Shown here piece by piece: positions 11,994-25,930 of a stretch of 64,000 nucleotides of DNA. Source of the stretch: Flaccisagitta enflata (taxonomy: Eukaryota > Chaetognatha > Sagittoidea > Aphragmophora); NCBI GenBank assembly GCA_965153355.1, contig OZ231127.1, positions 75,764,001 through 75,828,000 of the forward strand, read 5' to 3'. The position numbers were made by a program, and so were the translations under genes. Within the stretch, counting starts at the first letter, position 1, and each line of letters begins with the position of its first letter. The notes below the pieces were generated by a model. That model was not told the origin of the DNA and made no database searches. It was given only the letters and a program-made list of their open reading frames with translations.

Positions 11994-12792
11994 ATCGACG
12001 GCTCATCGTAGTTAATTCTTTGTTTCCACACAGCGCTTCTCACACAAATGCGCGATGCTTTTGTGTCTTAATTTGGTAAAATTTCTTAAAATTAAAATTG
12101 GCATATCTCAGGAACTGTTCGAGCTAGCCCATTGAAATTTTGCATGGTTGATACCTAGACCAAAAGGGTCCGTTGCCTAGATTCTGATGCGACCTAAAAA
12201 ATGTTATGCAGTCCAACCAGACCAACCAGCCTACCAGATGAAAAAATTAAAAAATGGCATAACTTCCATAATAATTGTCCGATCTGGTTGAAATTTTGCA
12301 TGAAGCTTCCTTTAAAGGTTCCTCATCACTGGCTTGAATAAGCGCTTGGGTAAAAAAAATTTTCTCCAACAGCCCATCCAGCCAGAAAGGGTACTTATGG
12401 AGATTTTTTTAAAAAACTAAAAAATTGAAAATTTCTTAGCAACACATGATCACACATGATTGCTTGAACATTATCAATAAGAATTTTACTGTCATATTGA
12501 TTTCTTTATTGTATTTAGCTAAATTCTTTAGTAATAAAACTGCCTATAATACCTTTCTAGGCCTAATTTGCATGAAAAATGAGCGTACTTAAGAAAATCC
12601 AAGTATGGATCCATATGTAATACTGGCTAAGCTACATAATGATGTATGATTTTCTTCAATTTTCCAACATGTAAAATTGACAAATTCCACCCGTCCTCAG
12701 TTGGCTTTGCATGACACCAGCCTAAGTAGTAAACCAATGAGAAAGATGAAAAGAATTAGAAGATTTCTCTTTATGTTTTGTACTCGCCACTT
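11994..12792. other. AT-rich spacer with degenerate internal repeats
   Basis: Two related phrases, CCCATTGAAATTTTGCATGG (12129) and GTTGAAATTTTGCATGAAG (12287), lie in a similar context and recall the CAAAATTTCAT core of the E elements. No gene recognised. Confidence 0.45.
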
Positions 12793-12920
12793 TTTAGGTG
12801 CGACGAGGCCCCTTCTATAACTGGTTGTGTCCGTTGGTTGGTTGGTTGGTTGGTCTGCCTGTCTGTCGGTAACGCATTCGTTCGACGATCCAGACGTTGC
12901 ACCTTATTGGCCTTGTTTTG
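12793..12920 (-). mobile_element. D-type hairpin-ended short element (D1)
   Basis: Read on the minus strand it begins CAAGGCCAATAAGGTGCAAC, has a (CCAA)n/(GACA) tetranucleotide middle and ends near GTCGCACCTAAAAA. It shares the CAAGGCC start and A-rich end of A-type copies with a different internal sequence. Confidence 0.6.
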
Positions 12921-13043
12921 TAAATGATGACCGGACGAGATTCAGGTTTTTGTATTACTAAAAGTAGCAAATACAGAGCTGAGTTACGTCACTACTGGTG
13001 ACTAGGAGATAGTTCGAGATAACAGATTTAAGGTTTTTTTTAC

Positions 13044-13145
13044 GTTTTGTTTTGTTTTGTTTTGTTTTGTTTTGTTTTGTTTTGTTTTGTTTTGTTTTGT
13101 TTTGTTTTGTTTTGTTTTGTTTTGTTTTGTTTTGTTTTGTTTTGT
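13044..13145. repeat. (TTTTG)n microsatellite
   Basis: About 20 uninterrupted pentanucleotide units. The Lys/Gln/Asn/Thr and Phe/Val/Leu/Cys frames are artefacts. Confidence 0.97.
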
Positions 13146-13214
13146 CAATTTTTGGTCCAACTTGATATTTGCTGCATGTTTCACCCTTCAACTGAGAATT
13201 ATCATAAAATTTTA

Positions 13215-13449
13215 GAACAATTCGAACAGCATCGCCCTTTTCTTTCTATGTTGACAACAAGAATACACTTGATAAATATGACGTGACAAAGCCAAAGGTG
13301 ACCATATCCATCTGGCCATACGTTTCACTGAGACACAATCATTTCACATTTGGAACAACATCGCCCTTTTCCGATTAAAAATGAGATATGTTGACAACAA
13401 GAAAACACTTGATATATATGTCGCGATGAAGGTGACCATATCCATCTGG
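13215..13449. repeat. ~133-bp direct duplication
   Basis: Copies at about 13222-13312 and 13346-13449 share ACAGCATCGCCCTTTTC/ACAACATCGCCCTTTTC, TGTTGACAACAAGAA and AAGGTGACCATATCCATCTG. Confidence 0.8.
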
Positions 13450-13480
13450 GAATATTCTCATGATCCTTATATTGATAAAT

Positions 13481-14232
13481 CAGGCCTCTTCCTTGTCATT
13501 TTTGAGCGGGCCAGTCGGGCCCGCTCCTCAAAATTTTAGCAGGCCCGACGAAGAAACAGCGGGCCCGGTTCTCTGTTCCCCAATTGTGTGGGTGGCATGT
13601 ATCATGTAAAAAAAAAGTTGCCTATCATTTTTCTTGCATATCCCATTCAGATCTAACGATTTAAAATACGAAACAAATATGGCTTCTTGGAGAGTGAGGG
13701 TGAAAAAGTAAAGCAAAGAAGAGTAGCCTTGAGACTACTGATGACTGTAAGTTCAATTTAGTACTGTGAAAATGATGTTACATAACAAGCCCTGCAACAG
13801 TTATTCTACACAAACTGAAGCATGCTGCTCAAATCAGATGGTGCTTCATGTGGCTATGGAGATATGAAAACAACAAAAAATGTGGAGAACTTGTTTCAAG
13901 ACTTGCAGATTTGCAGATTACCATCATCGGAAAGTCTTGAGTCGACTAAAGACTAATGGCACCAAAAAAATTGTTGTCTTTTAAAAGTTATGTTTAAAAA
14001 AAAGTTTTCTATGTATGACATGCTACCAAAGGAAAGAATATTCAGAATCACTCTGTTTTACTAATCTAAAATTTATAGATTACAAGGCTGTCATCAAAAT
14101 GCTTTTAGAGAGAAATGTTGAGTGCAAAAGAGATGAGAGCGGGCCAACCGGGCCCACAGCCAGCAAAAAGTGCGGGCCCGACAGCCGAATTGCGGGCCTC
14201 GGGCCCGCGGGCCCGCTCTAAGATAAGGCCTG
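13481..14232. mobile_element. hAT-like non-autonomous element with GGGCCC-rich ends
   Basis: The ends are CAGGCCTCTT on the left and AAGGCCTG on the right, followed inward by repeated GAGCGGGCC, CGGGCCCGCT and GCGGGCCCG motifs in inverted orientation (13505-13570 and 14137-14217). GGGCCCG-rich subterminal repeats are familiar from hAT elements. A possible 8-bp duplication is CTTATATT (13466-13473) against CTTATATG (14233-14240), but the left one lies seven bases outside the CAGGCC end. The interior is AT-rich; ORF 14015-14221 shows no transposase domain. Confidence 0.6.
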
Positions 14233-14565
14233 CTTATATGCCAATCAAATCTAGAAACTGAGACAATATTCTTCCTGAAACAACCTCCTCATAAAATCTA
14301 AATTCTAAAACTATTTCATGGATTTTATGTCTTTTTGCTTTTTTGATTCTAAATTGGAAATCCTATTTTGCTCAAAGAATGATTAGGGTCAAATCTAAGT
14401 AAAAACTGAACTGACTGTGGTGAAGGAATATCTGGTTTACTTCCCTTCATTGATACAGTAAATTTTCAAACTTCAGAGTTAATTTAAATGTTGCTCTCAT
14501 CTGAATTGTGAGCTGTTCCAGGAAGCCTGACCAGCGTACTGCTGATCAAATTCTAGGTACACAAA
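14233..14565. other. AT-rich spacer, no gene seen
   Basis: Unique AT-rich sequence. Confidence 0.5.
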
Positions 14566-14580
14566 AAGAAGAAGAAGAAG

Positions 14581-14611
<31 letters not shown>

Positions 14612-14612
14612 C
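14566..14612. repeat. (GAA)n microsatellite
   Basis: About 14 units of AGA. Confidence 0.95.
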
Positions 14613-15177
14613 GATGTTCATTGCAGTTGGACTACATTAATCATTCCTCTCTAGGAACGCCCTCAAAGACAAATCCCAAACAAAATTTCATTAGGATGGC
14701 AAAAACTCAGCTGATGGTTCGCTGGCCAATGACACTCGGTCATGAAATCTTGAGCTACAAGACTTTCTGTTGTAAGAAATGGAAGCTCGGAGAGGGTAAG
14801 GCAAGAAAGGAAAGGTACACTGAGGCAAAGGACATTAAGGGATAAGACATGAAGGTAAAGGACATCTCGAAAGCCTGGAGAAGTAGGGCAAGGAAGGGGA
14901 AGGACATGGAGGGACAGAACATCTGGGAAGCTTGGAAGGACTAGGCAAGGGAGGTACCTCTTGGAAAAGGCAATTATGGGATAGGATGTGGCTTAAGGGG
15001 GTAAGTTGAAAAAAATGTCGATACGTAAGAAGAGTAGCGGCTAATAAAAGGTGGAAAGGAAAAACCACTAAGCGGCCAAAGCAAAGAGGGGGAGAAGAGT
15101 TTAAGAGAGATGACACGATGAGAATTTGTATCGAATTATGAACGGGAAGTAAGCTGATGAATTGCTGTAAGATGTAT
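14613..15177. other. Spacer with a degenerate purine-rich repeat
   Basis: Between about 14815 and 14975 phrases such as AAAGGACATTAAGG, AAAGGACATCTCG and GAAGGACATGGAGG recur irregularly. No gene recognised. Confidence 0.45.
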
Positions 15178-15180
15178 GTA

Positions 15181-15778
15181 CTGGGTCATCCAGCTGAGTT
15201 GTCGGACTTCGTCATGCTTTTACTCACAGATGTGAAAAGTCATGTAATTGAAATTGATCCAGTGTTTTTTTTTTTTGTGTCAAAATTTCATCCATTTTGG
15301 TCAAGTAGTTTGTCTTCAGCATGAATTTGAAGTTAAAGCTTTTGATTCAGGACTGAGACGATTTTCAAATAAATTCCAGAAATTAAGCATGCTAACATCA
15401 CAATTCTTTTTTTAATCATCTGAGCCACGAACGTCAAAAAGGCTTGAATCAGTGACAATTTTAAAGTACTTTGACAAGTTGATCAGTTTATCTTTCATTT
15501 GAGATTAACCTTGTCTCTGTGGCACAAATTGCTTCATAATAATGAAAATGAAGACAAGCAGAATTCCTTATTTTGGATGGAAAATCTGTCAAATGGGAAA
15601 ATACCAATGTCACTTCAAATCTACGTAAAACACAAACTACTGGACCAAATTGGCTGAAATTTTGATACAAAAAATGTCAATATATACTCTTTACGTCATA
15701 GTCAATTTCAAATCTATGTCTCTAAGCATCAGTAAGTAAAAGTTTAACAGTATCCGACAACTCAGATGGATGACTCGG
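15181..15778. mobile_element. 598-bp TA-flanked inverted-repeat element (E1)
   Basis: The ends are CTGGGTCATCCAGCTGAGTT on the left and, in complement, CCGAGTCATCCATCTGAGTT on the right, each directly flanked by TA. The similarity extends about 150 bp inward on both sides, through TTTTACT and the common TGTCAAAATTTCA / GTATCAAAATTTCA phrase. A TA duplication points to the Tc1/mariner superfamily. There is no transposase ORF, so it is non-autonomous. Relatives stand at 24697 and, truncated, at 48450. Confidence 0.75.
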
Positions 15779-15781
15779 TAC

Positions 15782-16094
15782 ATCAACATAGTCAAATAGA
15801 AGACCAAGACATTTTAGATGGACAAACGACAAGACGACCCAAGTCGCATGCTGGTGTCAGGGGCAGTTATAAATTAAGATTTAGCATTTGGGCAGGTGTA
15901 GTGACATAAAATCCGCCCACCGATAGACCGACATAGCGGGTTTTAGAGTCGGGTAGAGCGCGATGGAAGAAAAGAGAAGGAGTAGACGAAAGAAAAAAAA
16001 TTGCGACAACCTCAAGAGAAAACCCAATGCTTCATCTATTATTTTTAGGCTCGTTGTTTGTTTACTTCATCCTGATGCTACTTCACTTTCGATA

Positions 16095-16161
<67 letters not shown>

Positions 16162-16303
16162 ATTTACGTTACACGCATCCAGAAATAAATCAAACATTCT
16201 CGACTTTCACGCTTAGTTTTTTGGGCTTTCACGGGGATCTAAACATGTCAAAATAAAGTAACTCAAGGATGTGACGTTCATGTCAAAAATAACTTTGATA
16301 CAG
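15782..16303. other. Spacer with a (CT)n run and an old A-like fragment
   Basis: Around 15855-15955 decayed phrases (GGGGCAGT, CACCGATAGACCGACAT, AGCGGGTTTTAGAGTCG) look like a worn A/C-type copy. A pure CT run covers 16100-16153. Confidence 0.5.
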
Positions 16304-16641
16304 AACAAGGCCAACACCTATAAGTCGCGTGCGAGACTTATAGACTTAAAATGACTTAGAATGACTTAGAACGACTTAAGATGACTTAAAATGACCAAAA
16401 AGGACTTATAATGACTAATAACCTGAATGACCAAAAATGACTTCAAACAAATTAGAATGACTATTAATGACTTAGAATGACTCCGAATGACTTGGAATAA
16501 TTATTAATGACTTAAAATGAATTAAAATGACTTAAGACTTGAAGTTTTATCATAAAAAAGTAAAGTGTGACGGACGGACCAACGGACCAACGGACCGACG
16601 GACCGACAAAGTGGGGTGTAGAGTCGCGTGCACGCGACCAA
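16304..16641 (+). mobile_element. B-type hairpin-ended element with 10-bp array (B1)
   Basis: It starts AACAAGGCCAACACCTATAA then GTCGCGTGCGAGACTTA. The centre is an array of about 20 degenerate units of AATGACTTAA. AAAGTAAAGTGTGACGGACG and a GGAC/CAAC stretch follow, then GTGTAGAGTCGCGTGCACGCG. The end is an 18-bp palindrome, AGTCGCGTGCACGCGACC, one base off perfect. The right module is shared with A and C types, so these families exchange parts. Confidence 0.8.
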
Positions 16642-16746
16642 AGATATACTCAACTGTTTTTTTAGTTTTGTATCAGAACGCAAAAGTTATGGATATATGG
16701 AAATATGTTGAGGAAAAAACCCCGAATGTCTGACTTGGCAAACGCA

Positions 16747-16912
16747 TTTTTAGTCGCGGACACGCGACACTACACCTTGCTGTGTCGGTCGGTAGGTCGG
16801 TAGGTCGGTCCGTTACAAATTTTTTTGAATTCCGAGCGGTTTTCTTATTACTGCTCCTGCCCAACCGTCCGCGACTAGATTGCCGTGTATCCGGCCTTGT
16901 TTAAAAGTGCTT
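16747..16912 (-). mobile_element. A-type element (A2)
   Basis: On the minus strand it runs from CAAGGCCGGATACACGGCAA through GTCGCGGACGGTTGGGCAGG and a GACC tetranucleotide stretch to GTCGCGTGTCCGCGACTAAA. It lies about 100 bases from B1. Confidence 0.8.
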
Positions 16913-18030
16913 TAATTTTCTTTCACGCAACATAAACATCTAGCTGTCAAAGACGATGTCAACTGAAACGTTTTCAATTTTTGCACCATACCTGATCGGT
17001 TGAATATCCCTTGATTAGTGAAATGTATCAATCTATGCATTCTATGCTTTCTTTACGACTTTTGCTTGCATTTCTTATCGTTGTGTGTGAGCACGGTACA
17101 AGTACAATTTTCCCCTCCAATCATCGTCCTTCTTTTTGGTCCTTGCCACAAATCCTATTTCTTCTCATGGAGACTGAATGCTAAATCTTTTTTCCTCATG
17201 AATGCCATTGAAAGAATGTCGCGACATAATTCATTACGTCATGTCATGACCTCAGGAGTCTAATCAAAAATTGATCCCAAGCAATCATGCGTGGTTCAGG
17301 TTTCACTGATATCAGATCTCCGCAGAGGAAATCAACTCTCGCAGACTTTTTTTTCATGAGTCGTTGATAACCAAGTTAGACTCGAACATGGCTGAATGCA
17401 CAATACCTCTCAAATTGCAGAAAAATTACCGACGAACCGACTGACCGGCCGGCCAACCATACCGCTCTCCTTAGCTTAGATCAGCAACGAGTTGCACCTA
17501 TTCATTTCGATTTGAGTGATCATTTTGAAAACACAGGATTCCCCAACCAGAATGATTTCCGTAAAAATATTTGATCAAATGAAATGTGCCACGGCCATAA
17601 TCGAGAAATGGATGCACTCCCAACGACTACGGCGCTTTCATCTGCTGACAGGAGCAACTGATTCAGCTCAATAGGCAGCGTTTGCCGATAGTACTTCCAC
17701 TGATTAAGCGGTATAGGTCGATATCAATGAGATTGATACAGTTGCAAGCAGGCTTTGTTTACTGATTCTGCGTTATTTGTTTGTGTGATTCCAACTGAAT
17801 CAGGTATAAGCAAATAAGCAGTAAAGCCTAAAGGAAATACCGCAATATTTGCCTCAGCGCAACTAGACGGGGTCTCAGGTAAACAGAAGGTTGGATGCCA
17901 ATCTTGTTTCTTTTTTATCTGCTTTTGCAAACTGGTTTCCATTCTCGTCATTTTGCTTTTTTCCATTACAACAACATCAACATTGCGTGTACATACACAT
18001 CTCATTCCATTCCACAGCGTCAGCGTCTCT
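16913..18030. other. Spacer, no gene seen
   Basis: Unique sequence over 1.1 kb with only short ORFs (17018-17263 plus, 17724-18005 minus) that show no domain. Near 17425-17465 a CCGACGAACCGACTGACCGG phrase recalls the tetranucleotide middles of A-type copies, but no ends are visible. Confidence 0.45.

Positions 18031-18094
<64 letters not shown>
18031..18094. repeat. (CT)n microsatellite
   Basis: Pure CT of about 64 bases. Confidence 0.96.
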
Positions 18095-18097
<3 letters not shown>

Positions 18098-18142
18098 CCT
18101 TAAAACCTTTAAAAAAGATTGGAAAACAAACGCCATTAAATT

Positions 18143-18360
18143 CTATTCTTTTTCTTTCTTTTTCTTCTTCTTCTTCTTTTTGCTTTCTTTCTTATTTTGT
18201 CCTCCTTCCCTTACGCGTTTAGGTATCCTTACCATAGATTCTCGAAAACACGTGGCACGTAAAAAAGAATAGAAACAAAAAAGAAACAGCAACAAAAAAA
18301 AAAACAAAAACAAAAACAAAATCAAGAAAAAAAACAAAAGATGAAAAAAAGGAAACAAAA
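18143..18360. repeat. TTTTC-rich and AAAAC-rich low-complexity tract
   Basis: TTTCTTTTTCTTC at 18146-18190 is followed after a spacer by AACAAAAAC units at about 18285-18360, so pyrimidine and purine tracts face each other. Confidence 0.8.
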
Positions 18361-19686
18361 ACAGATACAAACGGTTGTTTGGTCCTCGCTGCAAGATGCG
18401 CTCATTTTTTTTTCTTGTTATATATCATATTGGATAATTGGAAAAAACAAAAGCAGCGGGGCTCCCGGAACAAGTAGTTATTGCGCAACGACACTGGTAA
18501 CACCTTTTGTGTCTTTCTAGGTGCAACAACGCACCACTATATCAAATTGTGTCCGTCCGTCCTTTGGTTGGTTGGTCGGTCACATAATAACACAAATGTC
18601 TGATTATTAGCTCAGTGCGCTTATTGGCATTCTTTGACTTGTTTTTGACACAGAAAATGGTTAAATAAAAATGACATCTTTGCGTAAATGCGTAATTTTT
18701 AGAGCATGTTCGGAAATGAATGTTCGCCGGAGAAGGCAATCAAGATCATTCTGTTAATATTATGAACTACAGGCCGGCTAATCAAAGCATTAAAAAGATG
18801 ACATCATTCATCTCCAAACCGGAATAATTCAACGACTGAATAAATGAAAAAATAAATGAATTCCAAGATTTAAGCTTAGATTCAAAGATATTGACCAAAA
18901 AATTTTGAATACCAAAATTCTTCACTCCAGACGAACTCACATTTGGATAAAAAGTTTTCATTTTCATGAAATAGAATGATTGATATTGCAGTCAGAAAAG
19001 AAAACGGGAAAAAGGTGGACTGAAAAAGGAAGGAAGGAGGGAATAAACGGAATTGAAAATTTAACTTTAATTTAGTGCCATGTCAAATCCATCAGGAGTG
19101 AAATAGAAAACGAAAAAAAAAGCCAATTGAAAGGAATGATAAAACTTTTCCACTAGATTGATTATGATGATAATTAGCAAATGAAAAAAAAAACTAGATC
19201 TGTGATTACAATGAGAGCAAAAACAGAAGAAGAGGAAATCAATCATGAAATAATCATGGATAAAATGAAAATCACGGTCAATTAAATCGATGGAATAATG
19301 TGCATTAATGCAATGATGCAATAATGTGTGCAATAATGTGTGCAATAATGATTCACTTTAACAAAGCCGATACATAGACTTCTCTTCCAACAATTTGCCG
19401 CACAATCTAATTAAAAACGTTCTCCATAAATCATCACCCTCATTATCATCTTCCTTTTTACCTCCTATTCATTCCTTCATCTATTCTTATGAAAAGAAAA
19501 TATTTTCTTTTAGAAAACTTAGTTGTCGCGAAAACGAAACAAAAAAAAAGAAGAAGAAGATAATAAATAGATGAGAAAACGAAAAACTGAAGAAAAAAAA
19601 TATCAAAAGGATCTGTTCACTTTTTTATGAATGAGGATGGAAACAAGAAATGCATTTTTTATGTACTCTGACGCCGTTGAAGATTC
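18361..19686. other. AT-rich spacer with a D-type fragment
   Basis: At about 18519-18590 CTAGGTGCAACAACGCACC (5-bp hairpin GGTGC/GCACC) is followed by a TCCGTCCG...GGTTGGTTGGTCGG stretch, resembling the hairpin end of the D type. The remainder is unique AT-rich sequence. Near 19290-19350 'AATGTGTGCAATAATG' repeats three times. No gene recognised. Confidence 0.5.
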
Positions 19687-19767
19687 TGCCGTCGTCACCG
19701 CCGTCGTCACCGCCGTCGTCACCGCCGTCGTCACCGCCGTCGTCACCGCTATCGCCGTCGTCACCGC
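19687..19767. repeat. 12-bp (CCGCCGTCGTCA)n repeat
   Basis: About 6.5 units, GC-rich in an AT-rich setting. Read on the minus strand it gives Val/Thr/Ala runs. Confidence 0.9.
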
Positions 19768-20038
19768 GCCGGGGAAGCTAACGTCGAGGCGGAAGGAAGA
19801 TGACAAATGACATCTAGACGACAAAATGTTGCGCATTTTGTTGTTTTGTTTGTTGCTCCTTTCACTCTTCCGGCTGAATGTGGACGGCATCAGGAGAGGC
19901 AAAGGCAGACATCGAGGTAATAATCAATTCAGAGATCTCTCCCTAGAGTTTCTTTACTCAATATTTATACGTTAATCCTACCTTCTTTATTTTACCATCT
20001 TGATCTTCTTTATTAGCTTGTACCTAAATGACTAAAAG

Positions 20039-20633
20039 CAATAAAATCAGAATTCTACAAGTAGTTCTTGTTGTGGGGCTGTCTTGGGCTTCTAATGACA
20101 TCAATTTTGGTCTGAAAAATTTGCATCTTGCTGTCCGCGCCTTACCTTGAATTTTCCTTCAGCCTATGGGTAACCAAAAATTTCAAAGTGCTTAAATTTC
20201 TGTTTTGACTGCAGATTTGAAATCTGCAGAAAAAACTGTTAATTGAAAGTGCTTTCCTTTTTTCAATATTCCTTTGGGATCATAGTCAAAATTCATCTTA
20301 AAGATATAAAAAAAGGTAAGTTCGGCGATTTTACATATAAATAAAAGAGAAAGGTGAGTTTTGCAAACTTTGACACTTATATTGAGCACCTTCTTGTTGG
20401 AATATTGAAAAAAAGAAAGCACTTTCAATTAACAGTTTTTTCTGCAGATTTCAAATCTGCAGTCAAAACAGAGATTTAAGCACTTTGAAATTTTTGGTTT
20501 CCCATAGGCTGAAGGAAAATTCAAGGTAAGGCGCGGACAGCAAGATGCATTTTTTTTCAGACCAAAAGTGATGTTATTGGAAGCCCAAGACAGCCCCACA
20601 ATAAGAACTACTTGTGGAGTTCTGATTTTATTG
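20039..20633. mobile_element. ~595-bp foldback element with 230-bp arms
   Basis: The left arm (20039-20272) and right arm (20399-20633) are reverse complements with few mismatches, from CAATAAAATCAGAA at the outer ends to GGAATATTGAAAAAAG at the inner ones. The spacer is about 126 bp. Each arm holds its own perfect hairpin: CTGCAGATTT, one base, AAATCTGCAG (20209-20229, mirrored at about 20442-20462). I see no clear target duplication and no ORF with a domain. Confidence 0.85.
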
Positions 20634-23501
<2,868 letters not shown>

Positions 23502-23771
23502 AGACTGGCTGAAGGAGACATACATGAGCGAGCGTTACCACTACGATCTGTTTACCGCATCATCTCAATTGTAAACACTAAACACATAAAACGATGACAT
23601 GGAATTTCCCCTTTGCATACGAGTGAGACCCTGTGAGCATGGTGTGCTCTGATGGACAGTACCCCGATACGACTTTGCCTCTACATCCTTATGGCACACT
23701 CAGCAAGTGGTTTATGTTATCCTTCATAACGTAGGTCGCGGTGCACACGAGCAGCAAATTTGGCAATTCAT

Positions 23772-23918
23772 TTTGCGTGAAATTCTTAATCAGTCTCTGA
23801 ATGCAAGAATTTGCATTTCTAGAAACATGGCCCTTGTCTCATAAGTGTTTAGAATAGGGTCATGTTTTTAGAAATGCAAAATTTTGCATTCAGGGATGGA
23901 TTAGGAATTTCACTTAAG
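23772..23918. repeat. Foldback sequence F1
   Basis: GTGAAATTCTTAATC, CTGAATGCAAGAATTTGCAT and TTCTAGAAACATG are mirrored by CATGTTTTTAGAAATGCAAA, TTTTGCATTCAG and GATTAGGAATTTCAC around a ~35-base loop. A relative stands at 26796. Confidence 0.75.
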
Positions 23919-24527
23919 ACAAGTCAAGGAAATCTTTTTCAAATCCCTAATTTTTTCTCTTGTTTTTTTTTTACTTTTTACACTGAATTTGTACATACAA
24001 ATGATTGTCAATGCAAATAGATTGATGATATGCACTGAAAATATAACTTCTTGTTAAAAAATTGTAAATCAATTATTTTGAAATGTTTCTGAATGATGAC
24101 TTGACCATAAAAAATTCCCCCTTTGTGTGCACCATGACGTAGGGACTTGGGTACTGATTCTTTTTCGTTTGAACATCTTTCAACGTGAGCAGACAAACAT
24201 CAAAAGATAAACCATTGGACGGACCGATAAGCAAAGCTCCTTGTGCACATGTATGGACGCATCAAAGAATTCGATGACAAGAGGAGATGTCACAGATGTT
24301 GTCACTAAGTTTCATTTTGAATGTTCAACGTTCTAGATACTCCTTCAAGCCGATGTCAAATATGCAAATGAGGCTCTGACTATTGATATATGACTGACCG
24401 ATGAAGCTATGGGCGATGCAAAGAACTTTCCTGACGCCCAGAATATAATAATTCAGTCTTAGGCTGAGGGTGAGGCTGAGCCTGTCAATAAAAATCAGTC
24501 AGTACCGGGTCATCAATATCAACTGGG
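23919..24527. other. AT-rich spacer, no gene seen
   Basis: Unique AT-rich sequence; a GAGGCTGAGCCTG-like patch lies at 24460-24483. Confidence 0.5.
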
Positions 24528-24690
24528 AACAAGGCCGGATACACGGCAATCCAGTCGCGGACGGTTGGGCAGGAGCAGTAGTGCGAAAACCGCTCGTAAT
24601 TCAAAAATGTGACCGACCGACCGACCGACCAATGGACCGACAGACCAAGCGACGGACCAAGGTGTAGAGTCGCGTGTCCTCGACTAAAAA
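24528..24690 (+). mobile_element. A-type element (A3)
   Basis: Starts AACAAGGCCGGATACACGGC, has a CCGA tetranucleotide middle and ends GTCGCGTGTCCTCGACTAAA. One stem base has changed (C to T), so the terminal hairpin carries a mismatch. It abuts E2. Confidence 0.82.
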
Positions 24691-24696
24691 GTGGTA

Positions 24697-25234
24697 AGCT
24701 TTTGCTCTCTGCTGCTTCTCCTCACTGATTTGAAATTTACTTTCTTTCATAGTACTATGTTTGACATTTTTTGTGTCAAAATTTCATTGGTCTGAGTTAA
24801 TTACTTTGTCCACAACATCAATTTAAAGGAAAACAAGCATTTTCAAATAGAGCTTGATCTAGCTTTAATTCATAAAAAAACTGTTTTTCTTTGATTTGTT
24901 TTTATTTCTTACTGGATTGAGCAGCAAATGTCAGATTTGTCCCAGTTGAAGACATCTCTATTATTTTTTAAAAAATATCTTCAATTTGAGACTATTTCAG
25001 CATATGTAGCTCAAACTCATCAAAAATCACAAAAAATAGTTTTAATGAAAAAAAGGTAAATTGAGCTTCAGCCACAAATACTGGTTTTTCTTCAAATTGA
25101 TGTTGTGGACAAAATATTTGTCACAGACCAATGAAATTTTGACAGAAAAAAACGTCAAACAAACTATGTTACATAGTACTATACAAAAAATTGATTCCAG
25201 GACAATGAGAAGAAACATCTAAGAGTAAAAGCTT
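24697..25234. mobile_element. ~540-bp inverted-repeat element (E2)
   Basis: The left arm, AGCTTTTGCTCTC to TCCACAACATCAATTTAAAG, is mirrored by the right arm, CTTCAAATTGATGTTGTGGA to GAGTAAAAGCTT, over about 140 bp. Both arms carry ATAGTACTATGT and TGTCAAAATTTCATTGGTCT or close variants. Both ends are adjacent to TA. It is related to E1 by the CAAAATTTCAT core and inner phrase order, not by identical ends. Confidence 0.75.
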
Positions 25235-25593
25235 TATACTTTTTCCCAATCGTGATTGATGGCCCTGTAATTAATTATCACACATCACTGTAATCAAAAT
25301 TGTCTCAACTAAACAAACCATAATACAATCGATAAGCAATTTCAAGCATTCAGGTCTCACGTCATATTGGATTAAAGGATGTTGACTCTATTGTTTCTGT
25401 TCTTGTTTTCTTGTTTGTCTGTAGGTTGCATTTTTTAAGAGCGTGTGAATGAGCAAATCCTTTAGAGAAATCCTTGTCGTTATTTCCCACATCCTCTTTA
25501 CCGTTTAGCAACACGCAAAATGTCCATTCATCAATCGAATCTTTCTTCCTCGTTTTCTCTCTGCCACTGTCCCTGCCTCCATTTGACCCCGTA
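25235..25593. other. AT-rich spacer, no gene seen
   Basis: Unique sequence, becoming pyrimidine-rich at the right. Confidence 0.5.
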
Positions 25594-25711
25594 TGTGTAA
25601 GTGTGTGTGGGTGTGTGGGTGTGGGTGTGGGTGTGGGTGCGGTTGTGGATGTGGGTGTGGGTGTGTGTGTGTGTCTCTCTCTCTCTGTCTCTCTCTCTGT
25701 CTCTCTCTCTG

Positions 25712-25789
<78 letters not shown>
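25594..25789. repeat. (GTGGGT)n - (GT)n - (CTCTGT) - (CT)n tract
   Basis: GTGTGGGTGTGGG units pass into GT and then into TCTCTCTG and pure CT. Confidence 0.95.
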
Positions 25790-25792
<3 letters not shown>

Positions 25793-25930
25793 CCGTCGCT
25801 GCGCACCGTTGGCCAAATCTCTCTCACTCATATGAAAATGATTTTGCTGAAGAAAAATCTCACTAATAAATCACGCTCTAGTAATCTAGAAAAGGAGAAA
25901 CAAAAAAACAACGGCATATTGAAGGGAAAA

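Noticed and set aside
13044-13145. Telomere-like repeat
   Set aside because: TTTTG pentamers are a simple microsatellite here, internal and without the G-cluster of telomeric units.
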